Shown in pieces: positions 8,259 through 17,022 of a DNA stretch of 64,000 bases. The DNA lies in contig DATNFO010000024.1 in NCBI GenBank assembly GCA_035606355.1, positions 372,001 to 436,000 of the forward strand, in the 5' to 3' direction. Position 1 is the first letter of the stretch, and each line of letters starts with the position of its first letter. The notes beneath the pieces were generated by a model that worked only from the letters and a program-made list of their open reading frames with translations, searched no databases and was not told where the DNA came from. The position numbers and the translations under genes are program-made. The DNA comes from Sulfopaludibacter sp035606355. GTDB taxonomy: Bacteria; Acidobacteriota; Terriglobia; Bryobacterales; Bryobacteraceae.

Positions 8259-9967
8259 ATGGCAGAAAATGAGCCGATCCGGACGACGCGCGGAATCCAA
8301 CAATCTCTCATTGCGCCCGTGGACGTAGCACCGCCGGATCCTCTGGTAGAGCCGAAAGGGGTGGTCTACACAAAGCGTTGGGTAGTAGAACTGCTCCTGG
8401 ATCTGTCGGGGTACGAAATTCACGAAGATCTCGTTGACACAGTAGCCGTGGAACCGTCTGCCGGAGAAGGTGCGTTCCTTATTCCTATGATCGAGCGCCT
8501 GGTTGCCTCGACTCGAAAACTGAAGAGGCCGCTGACGGATTGCGAAGGGTCGCTGATCGCTTTTGAACTCGATCACGATAGCGCGAACCGCACTCGCGCC
8601 CTTGCTGTGCGGACACTCCAGGCACTCGGAGTGGAAGCGCCGTTGGCGCGACAGTTGGCACAAACTTGGGTTCGTTCGGGCGATTACCTGTTCGAAGCGA
8701 CGGATATCGGCGCGGATTTCGTAATTGGAAACCCGCCGTACATCAGGCTTGAGGACATACCGGAAACCACGGCATCCATGTACCGCAAGTATTACCGGAC
8801 GATGTGCGGACGGGCTGACCTGTATGTGGCGTTCTTCGAGGCGGCGCTCCAGCAGTTGAATCGAGGGGGCGTGTGCGCCTTCATCTGCGCCGATCGGTGG
8901 ATGCGCAATCAATACGGCGCAGCGCTTCGCGACCTGATCACCTCTGATTACGCAGTGGATGCCGTTGTCGAGATGCACATGCGAATGCGTTCGAAGATGA
9001 GGTGGACGCGTATCCGGCGATCACGATCATTCGGCGCGAGAAGCAGCAAAAAACGATCGTTGCGGCGGCTGGTCCTGGGGCCGAAAACGCCGCGCCAGGT
9101 GTTTTGTCTTCAGCTCTGCGAGACAGTTGTTTTCGAGGCCAGGCACAGGCTGGGCTTCGAACAGCCGTGGTTGAAACGTGGTTTAAGGGTTCGGAACCTT
9201 GGCCGTGCCACTCTCCGGAACAACTTAGAGTGTTGAGATTGTTGGAAGACCGGTTCCCTGCTCTCGAGACGACTGCAAAGGTCGGTATCGGTGTTGCCAC
9301 AGGGAACGACAAAGTTTTTATAACGAAAAATGCAGACCTCGTTGAGCCATCGCGGCTTCTGAAGCTTGCGCTCGGTAGCGACATAGCAACCGGAACCATG
9401 AGATGGTCTGGTCATTTCCTGGTAGACCCCTGGGACGCCAACGGCCTCATCGATCTAGCGAAGTTTCCTCTGTTGCGCGCTTACTTCCAGAGTCATGAAC
9501 AGGTGCTCCGCTGCCGCCACACGGCACAGAAGAACTCGACGGGGTGGTTCAAAACGATCGATCGTGTCACACACAGCCTGGCAGCGCAGTCCAAACTGTA
9601 CGTGGCTGACATCAAGAACGTGTTTGATCCGGTGCTCGACCGCGGCGAAACATACCCGCATCACAACCTCTACTACATCCAGTCCGGTTCGTGGGATTTG
9701 GAAGTGTTGGGCGGCCTCCTTATGTCTGCCGTGGGTCAGTTCTTCGTCGAATCGTACGGCATACGCATGCGCGGAGGGTACTTGCGGTTTCAGGCGCAAT
9801 ATCTTCGGCGTATTCGAGTCCCAAGCCCGGCCGCAATATCCGAGACTCAGTCAGTCCGTCTCAAGAGCGCCTTTCAAGCATGCGACCGCCACGCTGCCAC
9901 GAAAACAGCGCTTGAAGTGTACGGGCTGGAGCAGCGAGAGATGGAGACGGCGCTTGGATATCAATAA
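8259..9967 (+). pseudogene. Frameshifted N6-adenine DNA methyltransferase (XhoI/PaeR7I-type, Eco57I-like)
   Basis: The motif I region (AVEPSAGEGAFL, about residues 65-76) and motif IV (VIGNPPYIRLED) show an N6-adenine methylase. The frame beginning at 8259 loses sense after VVEMH. The true sequence resumes one frame over with ANAFEDEVDAYPAITIIRR and runs to TAA 9965-9967. A single missing base between 8978 and 8979 (expected CAC-GAT) explains this. Repaired, the protein has 569 residues, near the 530-550 of known XhoI-type methylases. The gene overlaps the nuclease gene that follows. Whether the base was lost in the organism or in the assembly cannot be told here. Confidence 0.85.
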
Positions 9968-10672
9968 GCGTCTACGCCAGGCAGTGCAGAGCTACTGGGA
10001 CGCCCGCGCACTAAATAAAGCAAAGCAGTTGGAGGCCGGAAAAATCGATGCCGGAACGCGCAGCGAGGTAACGGGCGGCGCCCAAATGGGCGCAATGGAA
10101 GTGCTGGTCGCTGATATTCTATGCGACGCCGGGCTGAACAAGCTCGACGTGAAGACTCGGACAGCATTGGAGTTGCCGGGTTACTACCGTGCCGAAAAGA
10201 AGTGGGACTTGATTGTTCTTTCAAACGGACAACTCGTGACGGCAATGGAGTTAAATCGCAGGTCGGCCCCTCCTTCGGCAACAATTTCAATAACCGCAGT
10301 GAAGAGGCCATCGGAAGTGCAACCGATCTTTGGGTCGCGTTCCGCGAGGGCAGGTTAGGAAGCGCTCCACCTCCGTTTCTCGGCTACTTCTTTTTACTAG
10401 AGGACTGCACCAACGTTCGCCGGCCAGTGGGGAACAAGGAGCCATACTTCAAAGTAGACCCCGTCTTCCGTGAGGCTTCCTACAGCCGCCGCTATGAGGT
10501 TTTGTGCAGGCGGCTGGTTCTCGAGCGGGTTTATAGCGGGGCGTGTTTCGTCATGGCAACGAATTCAGCCAAAACCAGAATCAGCGAACCGGCGAGCGAT
10601 CTAAGCTTTGCACGGTTCGTCGCCGCTTTGCGCGGCCATGCGGTCACATTCCTTGGCAGCCAAAGCGCATAG
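9954..10672 (+). pseudogene. Frameshifted type II restriction endonuclease, XhoI/PaeR7I family (predicted site CTCGAG)
   Basis: From the TTG at 9954 (MDINKRLRQAVQSYWDAR) the protein shows GARSEV-like DAGTRSEVTGGAQMGAMEVL, PGYYRAEKKWDLIVL and AMEL. It then needs a frame change to read SQVGPSFGNNFNNRSEEA, the most conserved block of the PaeR7I/XhoI family. Restoring one A after 10253-10255 gives AMELKSQVGPSFG and a 239-residue protein (XhoI is about 246). The missing base is in the Lys codon of the PD-(D/E)XK motif (D...ELK), so the nuclease as written is dead. The gene overlaps the methylase stop by 14 nt, the normal order for this system. Confidence 0.85.
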
Positions 10673-10722
10673 CTATCCAAACGCCGTGGCGACCGGACGG
10701 TGCCGTTCGTTAAGATGGCGGG

Positions 10723-11424
10723 ATGCCCACTGCGCCCCACGTTGAGAAGCACTTCGAGGCCTCGGACACCGTCCGCGATATTGTGATTGGCATGTCGGAC
10801 GGCTTGACCGTTCCGTTCGCGCTCGCCGCCGGTCTTTCCGGCACCGTTGCTCAGACTGGAATTGTAGTGATTGCCGGACTTGCGGAAATTGCCGCAGGTT
10901 CCATCGCCATGGGTCTCGGCGGTTATCTCGCTGCGCGCACGGACCGCGACCACTACGAGAGCGAACGGCAGCGCGAAATCCGTGAAACCGTGGAGCTGCC
11001 GGACAAAGAGCGCGAAGAAGTGGCCGACGTATTTCGCGGGTACGGCATGAGCGAGGAGCACATTGCGCCCGTAGTGGCAGCCATCAGCGCCGACCAGAAA
11101 CACTGGGTCGACTTCATGATGAAGTTCGAGCTCGGCTTCGAAGAGCCGGACCCCAAGCGCGCGCGCAACAGCGCTGTCACGATCGCCGCGTCTTATATCG
11201 CCGGCGGTCTGGTGCCGCTCGCGCCGTATATCCTGATTCCGGATCTTGACCGCGCGCTGCAAGTCTCGGTAATCGTCACATTGATCGCACTGTTCGTTTT
11301 TGGATATTTCAAAGGCCGGATGACCGGCATCTCGCCGTTCCGCGGTGGACTGCAGACCGTGGTGATCGGTGGACTCGCTTCCGCGGCCGCATTTGGACTG
11401 GCACGGCTGATTAAGGGCGCCTGA
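10723..11424 (+). CDS. VIT1/CCC1-family iron/manganese transporter
   Basis: The 233-residue membrane protein has the family pattern: an N-terminal DIVIGMSDGLTVPFALAAGL helix, a second helix with EIAAGSIAMGLGGYLAARTD, a cytoplasmic acidic/His segment (about 70-140, with the EREEVADVF and EEHIAPVV helices) and three C-terminal membrane helices. Family members move Fe2+ or Mn2+ out of the cytosol, in exchange for protons. It is a single gene, 50 nt after the restriction gene and 51 nt before the SDR gene. Confidence 0.88.
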   Translation: MPTAPHVEKHFEASDTVRDIVIGMSDGLTVPFALAAGLSGTVAQTGIVVIAGLAEIAAGSIAMGLGGYLAARTDRDHYESERQREIRETVELPDKEREEVADVFRGYGMSEEHIAPVVAAISADQKHWVDFMMKFELGFEEPDPKRARNSAVTIAASYIAGGLVPLAPYILIPDLDRALQVSVIVTLIALFVFGYFKGRMTGISPFRGGLQTVVIGGLASAAAFGLARLIKGA

Positions 11425-11475
11425 ACGTATCGCCCATCACCGCGCGACGCCCGCCCGGCTTTCTACTCTCAAAGT

Positions 11476-12243
11476 ATGAAGCTGAGTGGAAAGCGCGCCG
11501 TGGTCACCGGCAGCGACCAGGGCATCGGACAGGCCATCGCCTTGCGGCTCGCCGAAGAAGGCGCGGACGTGGTCATCAACTACCGTAAGAATCAGGAAGG
11601 CGCCGAAGAGACGCGCGCCAAAATAGCCGGCATGGGCCGCCGGACGCAGGTGATTCAGGCGGATGTCTCCAAGATCGAAGAAGGCCGGCGGCTCGTCTCG
11701 CAATCCGTCGATGCGCTCGGCGGCCTGGACATTCTGGTAAACAACGCGGGAATCGAGAAGCGCGCGCCGTTCGTCGATGTGACGCCGGAAGATTACGAGG
11801 CGGTCGTCGACGTCAATATGAACGGACCGTTCTGGATCGCGCAGGCGTTTGCGCGGCATTGCCGTGACGCGAAGCACGGCGGCCGCATTATCAACATCAG
11901 CAGCGTTCACGAAGAGCTGCCGTTCCCGCACTTCACGGCGTACTGCATGGCGAAGGGCGGACTGAAGATGATGATGCGGAACATCGCCATCGAGCTCGCA
12001 GAGCTTGGGATTACCGTGAACAACATCGCGCCGGGGGCGATCGAGACTCCGATCAACAAAAAGCTGCTCAGCGATCCCAAGCTCCTGGAGCCGTTGCTCG
12101 CGAACATCCCGCTGCACCGCATGGGGAAGCCGGAAGATGTGGCCGGAGTCGCTGCGTTTCTCGCCTCCTCCGATGCCGATTACATCACCGGCACCACCAC
12201 GGTGATCGACGGCGGATTGCTTTGGAACTACAGCGAACAATGA
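11476..12243 (+). CDS. SDR-family oxidoreductase, glucose 1-dehydrogenase-like
   Basis: This 255-residue short-chain dehydrogenase has the NAD(P)-binding TGSDQGIG (11-18), NNAG (89-92), the catalytic Ser near 142-143, and Tyr156/Lys160 in YCMAK, followed by the PGAIETP loop. It resembles glucose 1-dehydrogenases. Its TGA overlaps the ATG of the GH15 gene (12240-12243), so the two are probably translated together: the glycosidase would release glucose that this enzyme could oxidise. Substrate choice is inference. Confidence 0.87.
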   Translation: MKLSGKRAVVTGSDQGIGQAIALRLAEEGADVVINYRKNQEGAEETRAKIAGMGRRTQVIQADVSKIEEGRRLVSQSVDALGGLDILVNNAGIEKRAPFVDVTPEDYEAVVDVNMNGPFWIAQAFARHCRDAKHGGRIINISSVHEELPFPHFTAYCMAKGGLKMMMRNIAIELAELGITVNNIAPGAIETPINKKLLSDPKLLEPLLANIPLHRMGKPEDVAGVAAFLASSDADYITGTTTVIDGGLLWNYSEQ

Positions 12244-14060
12244 GCTACCTTCCGATTCAGGACTACGGCGTCATTGGTGACATGCGGAGCCTCGCTCTGG
12301 TGGGCAAGAACGGCTCCATCGATTGGCTGTGCATGCCGAACTTCGATTCGCCGAGTGTATTCGCGGCCATTCTCGACGACAAAAAAGGCGGGGCATTCTT
12401 TCTGCGGCCGGACGGAGACACGGACGTCAAGCAGATGTATCTGCCCAACACGAACGTGCTCATCACCCGATTTTTCAGCGACAAGGGTATGGTGGAGGTC
12501 ACCGATTTCATGTCGGTGGGTCGCGAGTTCGGCGGCGAGACGCAGCAAACGGCCCATCAGCTCGTCCGCCTCGCCAAAGCGATTCGCGGACCCGTGCGCA
12601 TCCGCATGAACTGCACGCCGGCGTTCGACTATGCCAGGCAGGGGCATGAAATCGAACTCGGCGAAGATGCCATGAGCGCCGTATTCTCCTCGCCGAAGCA
12701 GCAGTTTGTGCTGCGCAGCAATCGCACGCTGCAACGCTCCGGCAACGGCGTGGAAGCCGAGTTTGAGCTGCAGGGCGACGAGCAGGCGGTCTTCATCCTG
12801 CGCCACCGCGAGGGGCATGCGCATAAGAGTTTCATGGAGGCGCCGCCGGACGGCGAGACGCTGCTCAACGAGACGGTTCGATTTTGGCGCGCTTGGGCAA
12901 ATCACAGTCAATATCATGGGCGCTGGCGCGAAACCGTGATGCGGTCTGCGCTCATCCTGAAGCTCATGACGTTTATGCCCACCGGCGCGATTGTCGCTGC
13001 GCCCACGACGAGCCTGCCCGAACAGATCGGCGGGGTTCGCAACTGGGACTACCGCTTCACCTGGGTTCGCGACGCCGCGTTCACCGTGTACTCGTTGATG
13101 CGCCTGGGCTATACGGAAGAGGCGGCTGCGTTTGCCCGCTTTATGCAGGAGCGCGCGAAGGAGGCCGACCCCAACGCCAGCGACGGTCCGCTCAACGTGC
13201 TGTACCGGATCGACGGCCGCCACGATTCGGTGGAAGAGACGCTGGATCACCTGGACGGCTACCGCGGCTCGAAACCCGTGCGGATCGGCAACGCAGCCGT
13301 GGGGCACTTACAGCTCGATATATACGGCGAGTTGATGGATGCGCTCTACTTATACGATAAGTACGGCACTCCGCTGTCCTATGACATGTGGATACAGATC
13401 GAGCACATGCTGGATTGGGTGGTGAAGAACTGGGATCAGCCGGACCAGAGTATCTGGGAGGTGCGCGGCGGACGAAGGCCATTCACTTACTCGAAGTTAC
13501 AATGCTGGGTAGCGCTGGACCGCGGACTGCGGCTGTCGCGGAAGCGCTCTTTCCCCACGGAAGTGCTGAACTGGCTCACCGCGCGAAACGACATCTACCG
13601 CGCCATTATGGAGAAGAGCTGGAATGAGCAGGAGCATGCGTTCACGCAGTATTACGGCTCCGATGCCGTGGATGCGGCCACCCTGATGATGCCGCTGATG
13701 CTTTTTGTCTCGCCCAGGGACCCGCGCATGGTTTCCACAATTGACCGCATTCGCCAGCAGCTGGCGACTGATAGCTTGGTGCGCCGCTACGTGATCGGTC
13801 ACAGCGCGCAAGACGGACTTCCCGGCAACGAAGGTTTCTTCAGTGTATGTTCCTTCTGGCTCGTAGAAGCGATGGCGCGCGCGGGGTATGTGGAGGAAGC
13901 GCAGTTACAGTTTGAGAAGTTACTTTCGTATTCCAATCACCTGGGGTTGTTTTCCGAGGAAATCGGAGCGAAGGGCGAGTTGGTGGGCAACTTTCCGCAG
14001 GCCCTGACGCACTTAGGGCTGATTAGCGCGGCTCATAACCTGGATCGCGAGCTGGGTTAG
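12240..14060 (+). CDS. Glycoside hydrolase family 15 protein (glucoamylase/trehalase-like)
   Basis: The 606-residue protein starts MSYLPIQDYGVIGDMRSLAL and has GKNGSIDWLCMPNFDSPSVF, typical of the GH15 branch that includes bacterial trehalases and glucoamylases. An N-terminal beta-sandwich region (about 1-240) is followed by an (alpha/alpha)6 barrel with RNWDYRFTWVRDAAF and QSIWEVRGGRRPFTYSK, the latter probably holding one catalytic Glu. QDGLPGNEGFFSVCSFW near the C-terminus carries the other. There is no signal peptide, so it should be cytoplasmic. The ATG at 12240 overlaps the SDR stop; an in-frame start 18 nt earlier is less likely. Confidence 0.88.
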   Translation: MSYLPIQDYGVIGDMRSLALVGKNGSIDWLCMPNFDSPSVFAAILDDKKGGAFFLRPDGDTDVKQMYLPNTNVLITRFFSDKGMVEVTDFMSVGREFGGETQQTAHQLVRLAKAIRGPVRIRMNCTPAFDYARQGHEIELGEDAMSAVFSSPKQQFVLRSNRTLQRSGNGVEAEFELQGDEQAVFILRHREGHAHKSFMEAPPDGETLLNETVRFWRAWANHSQYHGRWRETVMRSALILKLMTFMPTGAIVAAPTTSLPEQIGGVRNWDYRFTWVRDAAFTVYSLMRLGYTEEAAAFARFMQERAKEADPNASDGPLNVLYRIDGRHDSVEETLDHLDGYRGSKPVRIGNAAVGHLQLDIYGELMDALYLYDKYGTPLSYDMWIQIEHMLDWVVKNWDQPDQSIWEVRGGRRPFTYSKLQCWVALDRGLRLSRKRSFPTEVLNWLTARNDIYRAIMEKSWNEQEHAFTQYYGSDAVDAATLMMPLMLFVSPRDPRMVSTIDRIRQQLATDSLVRRYVIGHSAQDGLPGNEGFFSVCSFWLVEAMARAGYVEEAQLQFEKLLSYSNHLGLFSEEIGAKGELVGNFPQALTHLGLISAAHNLDRELG

Positions 14061-14068
14061 CAAACCGA

Positions 14069-15502
14069 TCATTCCATCGGAGTCGGGCGGCCTCCTGCTC
14101 TCTTCTGCTCCACGCTGGTCGGTGTGTGCGGACCGTACTGGCGGAATGGCTCACCCTGATTCGTGAGGACGGTGGCATCCACGTTCATGCCGGGCCGCAG
14201 CACGACGCCGGCAGGGAGATGATCGAAAACGATCTTCACCGGGATGCGCTGCACAACTTTCACGAAATTCCCGGTGGCGTTTTCCGGCGGAAGAAGGCTG
14301 GTGCGCGCGCCGGTGGCTCCCGAAATGGAGTCCACGCGACCCCAAATCTTGTCGCCGTACATGTCGATGGTCACTTCGGCGGCGTCGCCCGGCCGCATCT
14401 CGGCCATCTGTGTTTCCTTGAAATTCGCCGTGACCCACACGTCGGCGAGCGGCACGATCGTCATAATGGCCTGCCCGGGTTGTAGCGTCTGGCCGGGCTC
14501 GACATTTTTTTGCGTCACCACTCCATCGATTGGCGCGACGATCGTGCAGTAGCTGAGTTGCAACTCGGCGGCTTCCAGATCGGCGCGGGCCTGCTGGATT
14601 TTGGCCGCCGCGCCGCGCGCCTGCGCCTGCTCAACGGTAACCTGCTGCTGGTTGGCTTTGGATTCCTGGACACCGGCGCGTGCCTGGCGGACCTTCGCCT
14701 GCGCGGCGACAGCGGCGTCGCGTGCATTCGCGGCTTGCTGGCGCGCGGCTGCGAGTTGCTGCTGGGCAGCACGCACCTGTTCCGCCGCTACCTGGGCCTG
14801 CGCGACATACGCATCGTATTGCTGGCGCGACACCTCATCTTTGGCGACCAGAGCGCCCATGCGGGAAACATCCGCCTGAGCTTTACGATTGTTGGCCTCA
14901 GCTTGCGCCACGCCGGCTGCGGCGACCTGAATATCCGCGGTCTCCGCTTCCCGCGCCGATTCCTCCGCTTGCCCGGCCTGTGCGATGGCGGCCTCGAGAT
15001 TGGCCTGCGCTCCGGTGGTCCCGCTGGCCAGAGTGCTGCGACTGACCGGGATGCTCACTTGCGCGGCATTCGCCTGTTCTTCAGCGGCGGCGAGGGCGGC
15101 TTTCGCCTGATCCACGCGCGCCTGATAGTCGCGCGGATCGATGCGCACGAGCACCTGTCCCGCCTTCACGTTCCAGTTATCGCCCGCCAGCACCTGCTGA
15201 ACCGTGCCGGTGATGCGCGGCGCGACAGGAGCGATGTGGCCGTCCACCTGTGCGTCGTCGGTGGATTCCCGATGGCGGCCATGCCACCAGATATACCCGC
15301 CCACCAGCAGCAACAGGATCAGTAGAGGAATAGCCCATTTGAGCCAGCCTTTTCGCTTCGCCCACTTGCCGCCGTCGTCGGGCGGCGGAAGTGCTTTGGT
15401 CTCTTCGTGAGGAGGCGGCAAAGCCGCCGTGGGGCGGCCGTCGGATGGTTCCTTGGTCTGGTCGAGGTCCCGTTCGACCTCACCGGTAGAAGGCATGCCC
15501 AT
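14069..15502 (-). CDS. HlyD/EmrA-family membrane fusion (periplasmic adaptor) protein
   Basis: The protein of about 477 residues has a Pro/Glu-rich cytoplasmic start, one membrane anchor (IPLLILLLLVGGYIWW), a lipoyl/barrel half (HIAPVAPRITGTV, VKAGQVLVRIDPRDYQARV), a long Ala/Gln-rich coiled-coil hairpin (about 130-260) and the returning half (TIVAPIDGVVTQKNVEPGQ, PLADVWVTANFKE). It belongs to multidrug or toxin export pumps of the EmrA type. No inner-membrane partner lies next to it. I place the start at the CAT complement 15500-15502 (or 15494-15496), because longer forms would overlap the divergent cytochrome gene at 15594. Confidence 0.85.
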   Translation of the reverse strand: MGMPSTGEVERDLDQTKEPSDGRPTAALPPPHEETKALPPPDDGGKWAKRKGWLKWAIPLLILLLLVGGYIWWHGRHRESTDDAQVDGHIAPVAPRITGTVQQVLAGDNWNVKAGQVLVRIDPRDYQARVDQAKAALAAAEEQANAAQVSIPVSRSTLASGTTGAQANLEAAIAQAGQAEESAREAETADIQVAAAGVAQAEANNRKAQADVSRMGALVAKDEVSRQQYDAYVAQAQVAAEQVRAAQQQLAAARQQAANARDAAVAAQAKVRQARAGVQESKANQQQVTVEQAQARGAAAKIQQARADLEAAELQLSYCTIVAPIDGVVTQKNVEPGQTLQPGQAIMTIVPLADVWVTANFKETQMAEMRPGDAAEVTIDMYGDKIWGRVDSISGATGARTSLLPPENATGNFVKVVQRIPVKIVFDHLPAGVVLRPGMNVDATVLTNQGEPFRQYGPHTPTSVEQKRAGGRPTPME

Positions 15503-15593
15503 GGATCGGCAAGCCAGGGGCCAACTTGCGCCCGCGTACGAACAATCACTGCCACCGTAACCGCCGGCGCCCTTAGCGCGAATCACGGTACAT

Positions 15594-16277
15594 ATGGAGC
15601 GCATCGAGGCGAAGCACCCCCGGGCCATCCGGTGGTTTCATTGGATCAATTTTCCCATTCTGTTGCTGATGATCTGGAGCGGCATGCTCATTTATTGGGC
15701 CCATGACGTTTACCGCGTGGGTGTGGGTAGATTCACATTGTTCCATTTCTTTCCGCAGTGGCTGTACAGCGCGTTCCACTTCAAGTTCAGGCTGGCTGAA
15801 GGAATGGCGTGGCACTTCGTCTTCATGTGGCTGTTCGCGATCAACGGCGTTGCCTATGTGCTGTACACCGCCATCTCCGGCGAGTGGCGATACCTGGTGC
15901 CGAATCGCAACTCGCTTCGCGAAGCGATTCAGGTCACGCTGCACGATCTGCATCTGAGCAAGACCGCCCCGCCGCCCCGCAAATTCAACGGCGCGCAACA
16001 GATCGCGTATAGCAGCATCATCGTGATGGGAGCGGGCAGCCTGATCACCGGCCTGGCAATTTGGAAGAGCGTGAGCCTGGGATGGCTGACGGCGATGCTC
16101 GGCGGGTATGAGATGGCGCGGTTGGAACATTTCGCGCTCACCATCGGATATGTCGCGTTCTTCTTCGTGCACATTGCGCAGGTGGCGCGCGCCGGCTGGA
16201 ACAACCTGCGCGCCATGATCACCGGTTACGAAGTCGTCACGGTGGAAGAACCCAAGGCCGCGGAGGAGAGCGCATGA
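15594..16277 (+). CDS. Cytochrome b561-type membrane subunit
   Basis: The 227-residue integral membrane protein has four predicted helices and paired His residues placed for two b-hemes: IRWFHWINFP in helix 1, WHFVFMWLFAINGVAY in helix 2, and HFALTIGYVAFFFVHIAQVA in the last helix. This is the cytochrome b of formate dehydrogenase gamma / thiosulfate reductase type. Its TGA overlaps the ATG of the molybdopterin enzyme by 4 nt, so it is most probably the quinone-linked electron partner of that enzyme. Confidence 0.88.
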   Translation: MERIEAKHPRAIRWFHWINFPILLLMIWSGMLIYWAHDVYRVGVGRFTLFHFFPQWLYSAFHFKFRLAEGMAWHFVFMWLFAINGVAYVLYTAISGEWRYLVPNRNSLREAIQVTLHDLHLSKTAPPPRKFNGAQQIAYSSIIVMGAGSLITGLAIWKSVSLGWLTAMLGGYEMARLEHFALTIGYVAFFFVHIAQVARAGWNNLRAMITGYEVVTVEEPKAAEESA

Positions 16278-17008
16278 CCGTGAAACAGGAGATGGCGCGC
16301 CGCACGCGGCGCAGCTTTCTGACCGGCGGGGCCGCCGCGCTGCTCGGCGCAAGCGCGTGGGAGTGGCTGCGGACGCGCCGCGAAGACGATGGCGAGCCGT
16401 GGCCGTTGCGCCTCGGATTGCGGGCGGACGAGCAGATCTCGCGCGACTTCTTCAGCGAAGCCCGGCTGGCCCGCACGTTTAAAACGGCCGAGGCGCAGGC
16501 GCCCAAGCCGAATGGAAAAGTAGGGCTGGATGACCCCGTGCCGGCGGATTGGTCGCTGACGCTCGAGGGATTCGTGAACTCCGGCGACGATGTGACGGTG
16601 ACTATGGATCAGATCCACGCGCTCCCCAAGACGGAACTGGTCGCGGAACTGAAGTGCATCGAAGGGTGGCGCACGGTGGTGCACTGGGGAGGCGTCCGCT
16701 TCCGCGATTTCGCCGAGCGGTTCGGGGATGGTCCGTTCAGCAGAAATGCGTACATCGGCATGGAAACACCCGATGGCGAATATTATGTCGGTCTGGACCT
16801 GCCCAGCGCGATGCATCCGCAGACGATTCTGGCCTACGAGATGAACGGCGCACCGCTCACAGCAGAACACGGCGCGCCCTTGCGTCTCGCCATTCCGGTG
16901 AAGTACGGCATCAAGAATATCAAGCGCATCGGCAAGATCACGTATGCCACCGCGCGGCCTCGCGATTATTGGGCTGAGGATGGTTACGACTGGTACGCGG
17001 GTTTCTAG
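16274..17008 (+). CDS. Tat-exported molybdopterin-dependent oxidoreductase (sulfite oxidase/MsrP-like)
   Basis: This 244-residue protein has a twin-arginine signal (RRSFLTGG, residues 12-19) and a sulfite-oxidase-fold domain with ELKCIEGWRTVVHWGGVRF, where Cys128 should ligate molybdenum. YIGMETPDGEYYVGLDL and the closing DYWAEDGYDWYAGF are typical of the MsrP/YedY relatives. It is periplasmic and paired with the preceding cytochrome b. The substrate may be an S- or N-oxide or sulfite; sequence alone does not say. Confidence 0.87.
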   Translation: MTVKQEMARRTRRSFLTGGAAALLGASAWEWLRTRREDDGEPWPLRLGLRADEQISRDFFSEARLARTFKTAEAQAPKPNGKVGLDDPVPADWSLTLEGFVNSGDDVTVTMDQIHALPKTELVAELKCIEGWRTVVHWGGVRFRDFAERFGDGPFSRNAYIGMETPDGEYYVGLDLPSAMHPQTILAYEMNGAPLTAEHGAPLRLAIPVKYGIKNIKRIGKITYATARPRDYWAEDGYDWYAGF

Positions 17009-17022
17009 CCTCGACTTACACT

